A stretch of DNA of 64,000 bases, taken from positions 1-64,000 of the forward strand of contig NZ_APML01000022.1 in the NCBI RefSeq assembly GCF_000359605.1, written 5' to 3'. Below are positions 45,488 through 56,396 of the stretch, piece by piece. Under the pieces are notes generated by a model. That model was not told the DNA's origin and searched no databases. It saw only the letters and a list, made by a program, of their open reading frames with translations. The position numbers and the translations under genes were made by a program. Within the stretch, counting starts at the first letter, position 1. The number at the start of each line of letters is the position of its first letter. Origin of the DNA: Gracilibacillus halophilus YIM-C55.5 (lineage in GTDB: Bacteria; Bacillota; Bacilli; Bacillales; Amphibacillaceae).

Positions 45488-47623
45488 TTAACGTACAGGA
45501 GAAATCGTCACCACGCTTATTTTAAAGCCAGGCATGCGACAATAAGGGTCCAATTGATCTGCGACAAGTCGGTTTACATTTTGCGTTTCTGTCCAGTGAA
45601 AAGGTACGAATACTGTATCTTTTCGAATCGAGGTCGAACGTTTACTGCGAACAATAATCCATCCATGTTCTGAAATGACTTTCACAAGCGAGTTCTCTTT
45701 AATATCAAAGAAATCAGCAGTTTCTGGATGCATTTCGACATATGCCTCAAATTCACGCGCAGCTAAAGATGGACTCATTCTAGTTTGTTCACCGGTTAAA
45801 TAATGAGACATGACTCGGCCAGTTGTGAGATATAATGGATAATTGTTATTAGGTTGTGGTTTTTGTTTCAAGGTTTGATTTTTGACGACTGCCATTTTGG
45901 CTTTGCCATCAGGATGAGCAAATGTTTCTTCAAATAATCGCTCAGTTCCTGGGTCATTCTTAGAAGTGCAAGGCCATCGAATACCTTCTTCTTTTCTTAG
46001 TCGATCATAGGTTATGCCTGAATAGTCAGCCTTTCCTTTTTGACTTGCTAAGCGCAATTCTTCAAAGATCGCTTCTGCTGATGGGAATGAAAAATATGTT
46101 CCTTTTCCAAGTCGATCAGCTATGTCGCATAGAATTTGCCAATCATGCTTTGCCTCTCCCTGAATGGGGTAACTAGCCTCGCGAAGCATGACCCGACCTT
46201 CGACATTTGTTACGGTTCCTTCATCTTCTAAATAACTAGTAGAAGGGAGGACTAGATCTGCTAGTTTCGCAGTTTCGGACAAAAATAGATCGACAACAAC
46301 TAAGAATTTTAATTTCTTTAGTGCTGATTGAATAAAGTTGGCATTTGGATTTGAAACGACTGGATTCGAACACATGACGAACATACTTGATATCGAACCT
46401 GATTCAATCTCTTCAAACATTTCATACGCAGAGACACCTTTTCCAGGTAATTCTGATTCTTTGATGCCCCATATGTCTGCGATATAAGCTCTGTGATTTG
46501 GATTTTCAATGGATCTGTATCCTGGTAATTGATCGGCTTTTTGACCATGTTCCCTAGCTCCTTGGCCATTACCTTGTCCAGTAATCGCACCAAAACCAGA
46601 ATATTTCTTGCCAATCTTTCCAGTGGCTAAAAGTAAGTTGAGAAATCCTCGTACCGTTTCTGTGCCATTGATTTGTTGTTCGATTCCACGTGCGGTAAAA
46701 ATCATGCCACTGTCTTCATGACCAAACACTTTGGCAGCTTGATACAAGTCGTCAACACTGACACCACTAACCGTTGCTATTTCATTCAAATCGAGTGAAG
46801 TGACATACCTTTCGACCTCTTCAAAATGCTCGGTGCGTGTTTCAATAAATGTAGGATCAATGTATTGTTCTTCAATTAAGATTTTTAGCATACCATTCGC
46901 GATGGCAATATCAGAACCAGGTTTGTTTTTTAAATGAAGATCGGCTAACTGGGTCGTTTTTGTTTCACGCGGATCGATGGCGATAATGTACGCACCATTT
47001 TCTTTTGCTTTTTCAAAATAGGGCATCATGGTTGGTTGACATTCGGCAATATTGGTTCCGGCCAATAGAATACAACGTGTTTCAGGAACTTCTTGTAAAG
47101 TGTTCGTGAATCCGCGATCAAGACCGAAACTTAAATTCGCACCAGTTGCAGCAGAGGCCATACATAATCGCCCGTTATAATCAATATATTTTGTTCCAAG
47201 AGCCACCCGAGCAAATTTACCGAGCAGATATGCTTCTTCATTTGTGAGTGACGCACTACCATATACAGAAAGGCTATCTTGCCCGTCTGTGTTTTGAATC
47301 ATTTGAAACCGTTCTTGAATCGTCTGATAAGCTACTTCCCAAGAGACGGGTTGAAATTCACCGTTCACCTTTAATAACGGTTGTTTGAGTCGATTGTGGT
47401 GTAAAGCATGCTGGTGAGCATTCATGCCTTTGACACACAATCTTCCTTCAGAAGTGGGGTTATCTTTACCAACGGTTTTCTGTTTTTTTCTTGTCACAAT
47501 GCGTTGTTCAATGAGCTGCATTTTGCACTGCATGCTGCAAAAAGGACATTGTGTATCGAATGTATGTTCAGATTGTACTTTTTGTTGTTTTTGGCGAAAA
47601 TAATTTAACATGAGGTCTGTCAA
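45488..47623 (-). CDS. nasC: Assimilatory nitrate reductase catalytic subunit
   Basis: A 711-residue molybdopterin oxidoreductase. The N-terminal [4Fe-4S] site is CPFCSMQC, followed by the later cysteine in GRLCVKGMN. Molybdopterin-binding blocks include GSASLTNEEAYLLGKFAR and, at the C-terminus, GRVMSHYLTGEQTRMSP. The start is TTG 47623, with AAAGGATGAG upstream (ATG 47611 is possible). It accepts electrons from NasB, whose gene ends 18 bases upstream. Confidence 0.9.
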   Translation of the reverse strand: MTDLMLNYFRQKQQKVQSEHTFDTQCPFCSMQCKMQLIEQRIVTRKKQKTVGKDNPTSEGRLCVKGMNAHQHALHHNRLKQPLLKVNGEFQPVSWEVAYQTIQERFQMIQNTDGQDSLSVYGSASLTNEEAYLLGKFARVALGTKYIDYNGRLCMASAATGANLSFGLDRGFTNTLQEVPETRCILLAGTNIAECQPTMMPYFEKAKENGAYIIAIDPRETKTTQLADLHLKNKPGSDIAIANGMLKILIEEQYIDPTFIETRTEHFEEVERYVTSLDLNEIATVSGVSVDDLYQAAKVFGHEDSGMIFTARGIEQQINGTETVRGFLNLLLATGKIGKKYSGFGAITGQGNGQGAREHGQKADQLPGYRSIENPNHRAYIADIWGIKESELPGKGVSAYEMFEEIESGSISSMFVMCSNPVVSNPNANFIQSALKKLKFLVVVDLFLSETAKLADLVLPSTSYLEDEGTVTNVEGRVMLREASYPIQGEAKHDWQILCDIADRLGKGTYFSFPSAEAIFEELRLASQKGKADYSGITYDRLRKEEGIRWPCTSKNDPGTERLFEETFAHPDGKAKMAVVKNQTLKQKPQPNNNYPLYLTTGRVMSHYLTGEQTRMSPSLAAREFEAYVEMHPETADFFDIKENSLVKVISEHGWIIVRSKRSTSIRKDTVFVPFHWTETQNVNRLVADQLDPYCRMPGFKISVVTISPVR

Positions 47624-47641
47624 CGTTCGCTCATCCTTTCT

Positions 47642-50002
47642 TTATTTCATCAGTGTCACGGAAGATTTTTTGTGTGTACGTTGGTCACTTGAGAGATTTT
47701 CGTTTAACTCATGACGTAATCTTTCATCAAATAATACTTCTCTAATGTGAACGATCCCAAGACGAGTGATCCAATCTGTGATTGATTCTTTGAAAAAAGC
47801 CGATTGACGATAATATTGAATGATTCCAAGTACAAAGAATAATGTATCTTCTTCTTTGTGTCCGGTAAACAATAACGAAGAAGATGATGGGGTCTCCTGA
47901 CTTTCCATTATATAAATGTCCCATCTGTCATTCGCGTTTACGATTTGCAATGCACGATTGTTATAAAAATGAAGTGCATCAAAACAACATGTCACCGCAA
48001 TGTTCAAGTTAGATGGCATCATGACATATTCGGTAGCGTATGCCAGGTGTTTGGTGAATTGTATATTTGCTGTTTTGTCGCATGAACAAATTGACTCTGT
48101 ATTCGGTGTGACGATCTTTGTTACGTGATGAAAAGAGTCATTGCGTAATTTCATATCTAATTCGTTACATACTTGATTGAATTGAGACGGATGAATGCTT
48201 GAATCGTTATCTGCTGTTCATTCGTGATGGATAGGGGAGAAAGTGAATATTTATCCACAATTTCTCCTATCTTTTTTAACTGATCTGCTTCAATCATGCC
48301 GGCATATAATTGTGGCGTAATTGAATAAGTGCCGTCCGCTGCAATGGTTGCATTTGTTTTCTCATCAATGTAAATCGTCTCTTGATCAATGTCTGAACTG
48401 GTTGGATCAAGCATTTGTAAATAGTAACGAATCGCCGGATAACAGATGTCACAACCTCCCGCTGACGCCAGTTTAACTTGTTCATTACCATTTCTACTGT
48501 TTGTAGTTGGTTTGATTGGATTTCATAAATGATGTCTTCCTCTGTGAGATCCGTACAGGAACAAAATTGATTGTTTTTGACGGTTTCATCAAAAGCATCA
48601 CTTTTCATATACGTTAATAGTTCTTGCACAACAGGTTTGCATCCACCACAGGAACTTGATGCTTTGGTGCATGCTTTGACTTCGTCGACGGTTTCTAATT
48701 CGTTTAACACGGCTTCATCGATAATTGTCCCTTTAGAGACTTGATTACAAGTACATATGTTTTCGTTTCGAGACACGGTTGCTGCATAGGATGTACTTAT
48801 ATCAATTGAATCCAATAGTTTTGATTTGTCACGATCACGGATGAATTTATTTTTTTTCATGACGTCTAACATTCGAGGTGCTAACGTCGTGTCACCGTAA
48901 AGAATGGCACCTATCGCTTTATCTTCTTTAAAGATAATTTTCTTATAGGTATGGTTGATTTCATCGTAGGAAGCGATTGACTGTGTGCTCGTTGATGTCG
49001 TTACATCCCCAACTGAAAAAAGATCCACCCCAGATATCTTTAATTGCGTTGATAGAATCGATCCTTGGTATCGCTTGGAGTCGTTATTGCCTAGATAATG
49101 AGCTAATACTTCCCCTTGTTGATACAAAGGTTTTACGAGCCCGTAGACCATCTGATTATGCTCTGCACACTCTCCAAGAGCGTAAATATTGGCATCACTC
49201 GTCTGGAGATAGTCATTGACGATAATGCTCGATTGACATTAATGCCAGCATCCTTCGCTAGGTCAACATTAGGTTGTATCCCCACTGCCATAATGACAAG
49301 GTCCGTCTGGAGTGAATGGCCATCAGTAAACGTAAGTCCTTCGACGTGATGATGACCACAAATTTCTTTCGTTTCCTTGTTTAATAGAAATTGAATACCT
49401 TGATTTTCCAACGTTGCTTGGAGCATCGAAGCGGCTCTCGTATCAAGTTGCTTATTCATAATTCGATCAGAGAGATGCACAACCTGAACATCCATGCCCA
49501 AATGAACAAGCCCGCGTGCTGCTTCTAAACCAAGTAACCCACCACCAATAACGGTTGCTGAACGGTGAGTCTGTGCTAAATTCATCATGTTCTTGCAGTC
49601 ATCAATGGTCCGAAAAACCGTTACTCCTTGTTTTTCAATACCAGGAACAGGTAGTATAACGGGGGTTGACCCCGTTGCAATCACTAAATAATCATATGAA
49701 ATCTTGCGTCCTTTCTCTGACACAACGGTTCTTTCATGACGATTAATTTGTGTAACAGCTTCATTAGGATAAAACGTAATTTGATTAGTTTCATACCAGT
49801 CCCAGTCATTCAATGTGATGTCTTCTAATGACGTGTCCCCTTGTAGGACTGATGAAAGCATTAGTCGACTGTAATTCGTATAAGGTTCGTCACCAAAAAT
49901 CGTGATTTGGTAACGATTGTGTGTGTCTTTTTGCAATAATTGCTCGATGAAGTGTACACCGGCCATTCCATTTCCAATAAGAATCAGTTGTTCTTTATCC
50001 AT
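47642..50002 (-). CDS. nasB: Nitrate reductase electron transfer subunit NasB, three apparent frameshifts
   Basis: An FAD and NAD(P)-binding oxidoreductase with a C-terminal nitrite-reductase-like half. The start ATG 50002 follows AGGAGG. The order is: FAD motif LIGNGMAGVHFIEQL, NAD motif VIGGGLLGLEAARGL, BFD-like [2Fe-2S] domains (ICTCNQVSKG; SSCGGCKP; FCSCTDLTEED), then a half-domain without the siroheme cysteine set. Breaks occur near 49227 (CGAGCATT for CGAGGCATT), 48455 (GAGGTTGT for GAGGGTTGT) and 48197 (CAAGCATT for CAAGGCATT); one G restored at each rejoins the frame. The repaired protein is near 788 residues, close to B. subtilis NasB. The position before nasC supports NasB and not NasD. 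Confidence 0.83.
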
Positions 50003-50084
50003 CTTGCTAAACCTCCTATCCATCGGCTAGCAATCTTCTCTATAAACGAAGCGTACAGCAGTTTGATTTGATTGTCTTATCTTT

Positions 50085-50192
50085 TGTTAGAAAAACTCAC
50101 TGTGTTTTTTTGCTGAGTGAGCATTCCATCAAAAATATTGTGTTAGATATACTGACAAGTTGTTCGTAATCGATTTGAAAGGAGCTTATGAT
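50085..50192 (+). promoter_or_regulatory. TnrA boxes between nasB and nasD
   Basis: TGTTAGATATACTGACA (50141-50157) fits the TnrA consensus with one mismatch. A -10 TATGAT (50187-50192) serves nasD, giving a box centred about 50 bases upstream of the expected start. A weaker site, TGTTAGAAAAACTCACT (50085-50101), may serve nasB on the other strand. Confidence 0.8.
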
Positions 50193-50233
50193 AAAAGCAA
50201 GTTAAATTTCCAAAGCAAATTGGGGGATGCATA

Positions 50234-52635
50234 ATGCAAAAACAGAAACTGGTTTTAATCGGAAATGGTATGGCAGGCATACGAACGATTGAAGAAATTT
50301 TAAAGTTGTTACCTAATCATTTTGAAATTACAGTCTTCGGGAAGGAGCCGTATCCAAACTATAATCGGATTCAATTATCGAAAGTGTTGCAGGGAGATAC
50401 GGAGATAAAGGATATTACATTAAATGAATGGCAATGGTATGAAGATAATGGTATCTTGTTTTATCCAGGAGAAACGGTAACAGCGATTGATAAGCAAGCA
50501 CAAGTGATCTACACAGACAAAGGAAAAGAAACACCCTATGATTCTTTAATTATTGCTACTGGTTCCAATCCATTTATGTTGCCATTACCAGGCGCGGACA
50601 AAGAAGGAGTCACCGCCTTCCGCGACATTAAAGATTGCGAGACGATGATTGATTCATCAAAACAATATCAAAGAGCAGCGGTTATTGGTGGTGGGCTACT
50701 TGGTTTGGAAGCTGCCCGTGGATTATTGAACTTAGGTATGGAAGTCGATGTCATTCATTTATCAGATTATTTAATGGAACGTCAACTTGATCGAACAGCA
50801 GGTGATTTATTGAGGAAAGAGCTCGAATCACAAGGAATGAATTTCCTCATGGAAAAGCAAACTACTGAAATTACAGGGAAGAAACGAGTAAATGGCGTGA
50901 AGTTTGCTGATGGTGGTAGTATTCCAACCGATTTAGTTGTGATGGCGGTCGGTATTAAACCAAATGTTCGTTTAGCGCAAGACTCTGGGATTGAAGTAAA
51001 TAAAGGGATTGTCGTTAACAATCATATGGAGACAAATGTGCCAAATATTTATGCAGTGGGAGAATGTGCTGAACATAATCAAATGGTTTATGGTTTGGTG
51101 GCGCCGTTATACGAACAGGGGAAAGCATTAGCCAAACATATTTGCGGCATGAATCATCAAGGATACACAGGTTCTGTTCTCTCGACACAGCTGAAAGTGT
51201 CTGGTGTTGATGTTTTTTCAACTGGATTGATTAATGAAACCAATGACACCAAGTCGATTAAAGTGTTTGATGAATGGCGAAATACGTATAAAAAAATATT
51301 AGTCCAAGATGACACGTTAAAAGGAGCCGTATTGTTTGGTGATACGAAAGAAGGAACCAAGCTATTAAGTCTTATTAAGAAAGGGGCAAATGTTGAAGAG
51401 TATTTAGAAAGCCAACAATCGGCTGACGATGATGAATCCATTGTCAAGTCCATGGAAAATGATGAAATTGTATGTGGGTGTAATGGTGTATCGAAAGGAG
51501 AAATTGTCGAAGCCATACAATCTGACGGTCTTACATCGGTTGCAGAAGTGAAAGGCGCGACAAATGCTTCTCGTTCATGTGGCACATGTAAAACTTAGTT
51601 TCTGATTTACTAGAAGATACCTTAGGGGATGAATATGAAGGCAATGAAAAAGAATCCATTTGCACATGTACAGATCTAACACGTGATGAGGTAATTTCAG
51701 AAATTCGCGAAAAAGGTCTAACACATACAAGAGAAGTCATGAATGTATTGGAATGGAAGACAGAAGAAGGATGCTCGAAATGTAAACCAGCACTAAACTA
51801 TTATTTAAATATGATCTATCCAAAAGATCATGAAGATGAAAGAGAATCTCGATTTGTGAACGAACGGATGCATGCCAATATTCAAAAAGATGGTACCTAT
51901 TCCGTTGTGCCAAGAATTTATGGTGGTGTAACGAATGCTCAAGACCTTCGCACGATTGCAGATGTTGCAGAAAAGTATGACGTGGGCATGATTAAATTGA
52001 CGGGTGGACAACGAATCGATTTGTTAGGTGTAAAGAAAGAAGATTTACCGGATGTATGGAACGATCTAGGCATGCCGTCAGGTTCAGCATATGCAAAATC
52101 CGTACGAACGGTCAAAACTTGTGTAGGATCTGAATTTTGTCGTTTTGGTACACAAGATTCAACTGGTATGGGGATTCAATTGGAGAAAAAATTTGAAGGG
52201 TTAAATACACCGCATAAAGTGAAGATGGCGGTATCTGCGTGTCCACGTAACTGTGCAGAAGGGGGAATTAAAGATGTTGGTGTTGTTGGCTTAGATGGTG
52301 TATGGGAAATTTATGTCGGAGGTAATGGTGGTACGGAACTACGCCAAGCGGAACTATTAGTAAAAGTGAAAACGGAACAAGAAGTATTGGAATATACAGC
52401 CGCATTTTTACAATATTACCGTGAGAATGCCAGCTACTTAGAACGCACATCACACTATGTGGAACGAGTTGGCATTGAACACGTTCAAGAAGTTGTTAAT
52501 GATGATCAATTACGTAAAGCATTAAATCAACGTATGGATGAGGCGTTGGATGCTTACAACGAACCTTGGAATGAAGTGCTAGAAAGTGAAACAACACTGA
52601 AAGATTTATATGAAAAAGTAATGGCTAAATCATAA
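50234..52635 (+). CDS. nasD: Nitrite reductase large subunit, one apparent frameshift
   Basis: NAD(P)H-dependent siroheme nitrite reductase, about 800 residues when repaired. FAD motif LIGNGMAGIRTIEEI, NAD motif VIGGGLLGLEAARGL, BFD-like cysteines (VCGCNGVSKG, SCGTCK) and, at the C-terminus, the siroheme-[4Fe-4S] cysteines in TCVGSEFC and CPRNC. The frame breaks at 51592: TGT AAA ACT TAG needs one more A to read TGT AAA AAC TTA GTT TCT GAT. The start has GGGGGATG upstream. Confidence 0.9.
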
Positions 52636-52652
52636 TTTGGGGGATCAAACTT

Positions 52653-52982
52653 ATGGAGCAAACGGTTCGAAACGTATTTATTGGATATGACACAGAGCTA
52701 CCTGAGCGGATTGGTAAAACCATTGTACTCGAGGATATGGAGATTGCTGTATTTAAGTTAACAAATGGCAATATCTATGCAATTGAAAATCGCTGTCCTC
52801 ATCGGGGAGGTGTTCTTTCCGAGGGGATGGTGAGTGGGGAACATGTATTTTGCCCATTACATGATTGGAAAATTAATATGAAAGATGGCCTTGTTCAAGC
52901 ACCAGATGAAGGTTGTGTACAGACTTATGATGTGATTCATGAAGATGATAAAGTTTATGTTCAAGTACCATTAACTGAATAA
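52653..52982 (+). CDS. nasE: Nitrite reductase small subunit (Rieske type)
   Basis: A 109-residue NirD-like Rieske domain protein with the cluster ligands in CPHRGG and CPLHDW. It begins 17 bases after nasD with GGGGGATC upstream. It completes the nitrite reductase. Confidence 0.88.
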   Translation: MEQTVRNVFIGYDTELPERIGKTIVLEDMEIAVFKLTNGNIYAIENRCPHRGGVLSEGMVSGEHVFCPLHDWKINMKDGLVQAPDEGCVQTYDVIHEDDKVYVQVPLTE

Positions 52983-53054
52983 CATTACTGAATACTCTTG
53001 ATGAATGGATAGATAAATGATGTAGTTGTTTAAAATGGTTTGGGGGGACAAACA

Positions 53055-53837
53055 ATGGGGAAAATATATTTAGTTGGTGCTGGCCCGGGTGATCCAGAAT
53101 TAATAACGGTTAAAGGTTTATCATGTATCAAACAAGCAGATGTGATTTTATATGATCGGTTAGTGGCACCTCAACTATTACAAGAAGCCAAACGAGAAGC
53201 AAATCTTATCTATTGTGGAAAACTTCCCAAATTGCATGTAATGAAACAAGAAACAATTAACGATATACTCATTACGTATGCAGAACAAGGGAAAACTGTG
53301 GTAAGATTAAAAGGAGGAGATCCCTTTGTATTTGGTCGAGGGGCTGAAGAAGTCCAAGCAATCGTCACACGAGGAATAGATTATGAGGTTGTACCTGGCA
53401 TTACTTCTGGTATTGCTGCGCCAGCCTCTATGAATATTCCAATCACTCATCGAGACCTTGGTCGTTCATTTGCGCTGGTTACTGGACACTCGAAGCATGG
53501 TGAGCCACAGGACGTAAAATGGAATCAGTTAGTTGATACGGTAGATACGATCGCTATTTACATGGGCGTTCGACATCTACCTGCCATTGTCAAGGCCATC
53601 GTCCATGCTGGTAAATTAGCGGATACACCAGTTGCCGTGATTCAAGAAGGAACAACGTCGCATCAAAAAGCAGTAACTGGAACGCTAAGTACTATTGTGG
53701 AAATCGTAGAGAAAGAACATATTCAAAATCCAGCAATGATTATTATTGGTGAAGTGGTACGTATTGGCGAAGAAATCAATCATTTGACCGAATTACAACA
53801 AAGGATGTATCGATCACCCGTTGCAGAAGCTTTTTAG
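53055..53837 (+). CDS. nasF: Uroporphyrinogen-III C-methyltransferase
   Basis: A 260-residue SUMT that makes precorrin-2 for siroheme, the cofactor of nitrite reductase. The start MGKIYLVGAGPGDPELITV and the GDPFVFGRGAEE block are typical of CobA-type enzymes. ATG 53055 follows GGGGGG. Codes for the first siroheme step. Confidence 0.9.
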   Translation: MGKIYLVGAGPGDPELITVKGLSCIKQADVILYDRLVAPQLLQEAKREANLIYCGKLPKLHVMKQETINDILITYAEQGKTVVRLKGGDPFVFGRGAEEVQAIVTRGIDYEVVPGITSGIAAPASMNIPITHRDLGRSFALVTGHSKHGEPQDVKWNQLVDTVDTIAIYMGVRHLPAIVKAIVHAGKLADTPVAVIQEGTTSHQKAVTGTLSTIVEIVEKEHIQNPAMIIIGEVVRIGEEINHLTELQQRMYRSPVAEAF

Positions 53838-53849
53838 GAGTGAAACAAA

Positions 53850-54608
53850 ATGAAGGCAGTCATTTATCTATATCATGGGAGTAGAGTCGAGGCAGCGAAG
53901 GAAGAAGCGATTCAGTTGTTTGAAAAGGTACGAAAGCATGTCGATATCGAGCTTCAAACACATTGTTTCTTAGAATTACAAGAACCTGATTTGTCTCAGG
54001 CAGTAGAAAAAGTAATTGCAAAAGGCGCGACACAGGTCCATATATTACCTGTTTTATTACTAACAGCAGGGCATGCCAAACGTGATATTCCTGAACTAAT
54101 TCATCAGGAAGAAGAAAAATACCCCCACATTCCATTCCGATATGGAAGAGCCATCGAAATTGATCCATTAATGGTTGATGTTGTCGTTGATCAAATTTAT
54201 CAAACAACGACATCAGTGGAAGGGTATGACCTATTATTTGTCGGAAGAGGAAGTAGCGATATTGATGCGATCAATGATACGGAAACCATTGTTCAGATGT
54301 TGCGACAGAGGTTTCCGTTTCAAACGATTGAAAAAAGCTTTTTAGCTGCCAGTGAACCGAAATTTGAGTCTTATTTAGAAAAAAAGGTACTTGAACAAGA
54401 AAAATCAATGATCGTTATCCCGTATTTATTGTTTACTGGTAAACTGATTGAAGGGATGCAACAATTTATTCATCAATTAAACCAAAAGACTGATCAATCG
54501 ATTATGATGACGGACTATTTAAGTCATCATGACAATGTTGTGACCGTATTAATCGACAGAGTCAACGAACTTGTGGTAGGGGAGGATGCCCAGTGCAACA
54601 GTGGTTAA
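53850..54608 (+). CDS. sirB: Sirohydrochlorin ferrochelatase
   Basis: A 252-residue CbiX-type chelatase with two similar halves. The catalytic His9 is in YLYHGSR; a second half starts near DLLFVGRGSSD. It inserts iron into sirohydrochlorin. The start has AGGAGTG. The end overlaps the next gene by 16 bases. Confidence 0.85.
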   Translation: MKAVIYLYHGSRVEAAKEEAIQLFEKVRKHVDIELQTHCFLELQEPDLSQAVEKVIAKGATQVHILPVLLLTAGHAKRDIPELIHQEEEKYPHIPFRYGRAIEIDPLMVDVVVDQIYQTTTSVEGYDLLFVGRGSSDIDAINDTETIVQMLRQRFPFQTIEKSFLAASEPKFESYLEKKVLEQEKSMIVIPYLLFTGKLIEGMQQFIHQLNQKTDQSIMMTDYLSHHDNVVTVLIDRVNELVVGEDAQCNSG

Positions 54609-55630
54609 AAGAAGTAGCAAGAGGAAAAAAAGGGGCTAAAGATTTAAGTTTTGATGAAACGGTTCAAATCGCTCAAACGATTATATCTGGTGAAGCTACC
54701 GATGCGCAATTAGCCGCTTATTTAGTAGCAGAACGCATAAAAATGGAGTCCCCAGAAGAATTGTATGCTTTTATTTATGAATTAAAAAAGCAGACACAAT
54801 TTCTTGATATGGATGATTCGTTTCGAGAACAATTGATTGATTTTGCGGGTCCGTATAACGGAAGGAACTCTTTTGCAGCGACGATACCTGTTTCCCTATT
54901 ACTAGCTGATTACCAAGTACCAACCTTTATTGCAGCTAGTGATACCTTGCCACCGAAATACGGGTTATCTTTAAAGTCGATTATACAGGAATTAGGTATG
55001 CCAGTTGGAGTTGACCCACAATCCACGAGTCATACGTTAAAAGATGATTTTTTTGCTTTTGCTGACACGGAAACATTTTGTCCTTCCCTCGCTGATGTTC
55101 GCAACGTTCGTCAAGAGATTGGTGTCCGTACGCTATTTAATACGGTAGAAAAATTATTAAACATTAGTGGTGCCAAAAATGTAATGCTTGGTGCTTTTCA
55201 TCGTACAGCGATTAACAAGTTAAATGATGTCTTTCAACAACTTGATTATCAACATGTCTATATGGTACAAGGTTTGGAAGGCTCTGAAGATGTTCCTGTT
55301 CATCGAAATAGTTTTGTGTTTCATTGGACGCCAGAGAAGTTAACTTCATTTAGTGTGAAACCAAAAACCTATGGACTGGAATGCAAAGATTTTGATAAGC
55401 ATCAGAAGTTATCAGCCCATGAACAAAGCGAAATCATTCAGTCATTGTTAAGCGGCGAACAAAGAAAAGATTTCCAGTATTATTATTATCAAGTATTGTT
55501 AAATGCGGGATTACGATATTATTTATTTGGTATCACAGAAGAGATTGAAGAAGGAATCGACATAGCGAGGAAACAACTCGCTGATGGGAATGTGATCGAA
55601 CGATTGAAAAGTAAAAAAGAAACAACGTAA
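54593..55630 (+). CDS. TrpD-like (glycosyltransferase family 3) protein in the nas operon
   Basis: A 345-residue protein of the anthranilate phosphoribosyltransferase fold (helical N-domain and alpha/beta domain). The anthranilate-site KHGNR motif is absent, so it is probably not a true TrpD; it resembles the YbiB/TrpD2 group. The start is GTG 54593 inside the sirB 3' end with GGGGAGG upstream. Its place at the end of a siroheme operon suggests a link to nitrite reductase, but the role is unknown. Confidence 0.75.
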   Translation: MQQWLKEVARGKKGAKDLSFDETVQIAQTIISGEATDAQLAAYLVAERIKMESPEELYAFIYELKKQTQFLDMDDSFREQLIDFAGPYNGRNSFAATIPVSLLLADYQVPTFIAASDTLPPKYGLSLKSIIQELGMPVGVDPQSTSHTLKDDFFAFADTETFCPSLADVRNVRQEIGVRTLFNTVEKLLNISGAKNVMLGAFHRTAINKLNDVFQQLDYQHVYMVQGLEGSEDVPVHRNSFVFHWTPEKLTSFSVKPKTYGLECKDFDKHQKLSAHEQSEIIQSLLSGEQRKDFQYYYYQVLLNAGLRYYLFGITEEIEEGIDIARKQLADGNVIERLKSKKETT

Positions 55631-55665
55631 CGAAGCAGTTTTTTTAATTTATAACTGCTTCGTTA
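55628..55665. terminator. Bidirectional terminator at the end of the siroheme operon
   Basis: TAACGAAGCAGTT (55628-55640) pairs perfectly with AACTGCTTCGTTA (55653-55665) with T in the loop and flank. The right arm is in the last codons of the convergent gene. Confidence 0.85.
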
Positions 55666-56260
55666 TCTTTTTGAACAATTGTTGTTGTCGGGTAGGGTCA
55701 AGGATAGGTTCTTCTACAAGTTGCTTAAGTAGTTCATGTTTTTTTTGTTTGGAGATGTCACTTTGTTTGATGTGCTTTCTCATTTGATATAAAAACGAAA
55801 TATAGTCTTCGTAAGAATCAGGGAATTGTTTGGCTAAATCATGCTTTACTTTCTTGGCGAGCATTGGGCTTGCGCCACCAGTATAGATAGCTAATTGAAA
55901 TTTACCTCTTTGAATCGTGGCAGGAAAGTCAATATCCCCCTGATCAGCTTGACTTACTGCATTAATCCAAGCGTGACGTGGTGCATCTTGCTTAATTTGT
56001 TGATTGATTGTTGCGTCATCAGTGGCAATAATAATGACATCTGCGTCTATTACATCCCCTAATTGATAATACCTTGGCAACCATGTTAAAGGATATTCAT
56101 CAATGAGTTCTTTTAAATGATTGGTGACATTCGGACTAATAATAGTGATTTGCTGACAAGATGGTAGTAATGAAGATACACGTCGCTCGGCCATTTTCCC
56201 GCCACCGATGATCGTGATGTTTCGATGAGTGAGATCAATCATTAATGGTATCTTTGGCAT
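55649..56260 (-). CDS. Precorrin-2 dehydrogenase-like protein (Met8/SirC)
   Basis: A 203-residue NAD-binding protein that oxidises precorrin-2 to sirohydrochlorin, the missing step between NasF and SirB. Motif TIIGGGKMAERRVSSLL and the later GGASPMLAKKVKHDL match. It is convergent with the operon. Its own promoter must lie upstream near 56300. The start has GAGGGAAA upstream. Confidence 0.85.
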   Translation of the reverse strand: MPKIPLMIDLTHRNITIIGGGKMAERRVSSLLPSCQQITIISPNVTNHLKELIDEYPLTWLPRYYQLGDVIDADVIIIATDDATINQQIKQDAPRHAWINAVSQADQGDIDFPATIQRGKFQLAIYTGGASPMLAKKVKHDLAKQFPDSYEDYISFLYQMRKHIKQSDISKQKKHELLKQLVEEPILDPTRQQQLFKKITKQL

Positions 56261-56396
56261 TTTATTTCCCTCGCGTTTCTAGAATATGTTACTATTGTAA
56301 TTAGTATAAATAAAAGTGACAAGCTTGTTGATACGTTTTTTTACATCATCTCGTTATCGTACGGTGTGTGATGTAATGCTAGAAAGGGTGTTTATA

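Noticed and set aside
47642-50002. Two nitrite reductases (second nirB copy)
   Set aside because: The C-terminal part lacks the siroheme cysteine set and the gene precedes nasC, so NasB fits better.
54593-55630. True anthranilate phosphoribosyltransferase (trpD)
   Set aside because: The KHGNR motif is absent and the gene lies in a siroheme operon.
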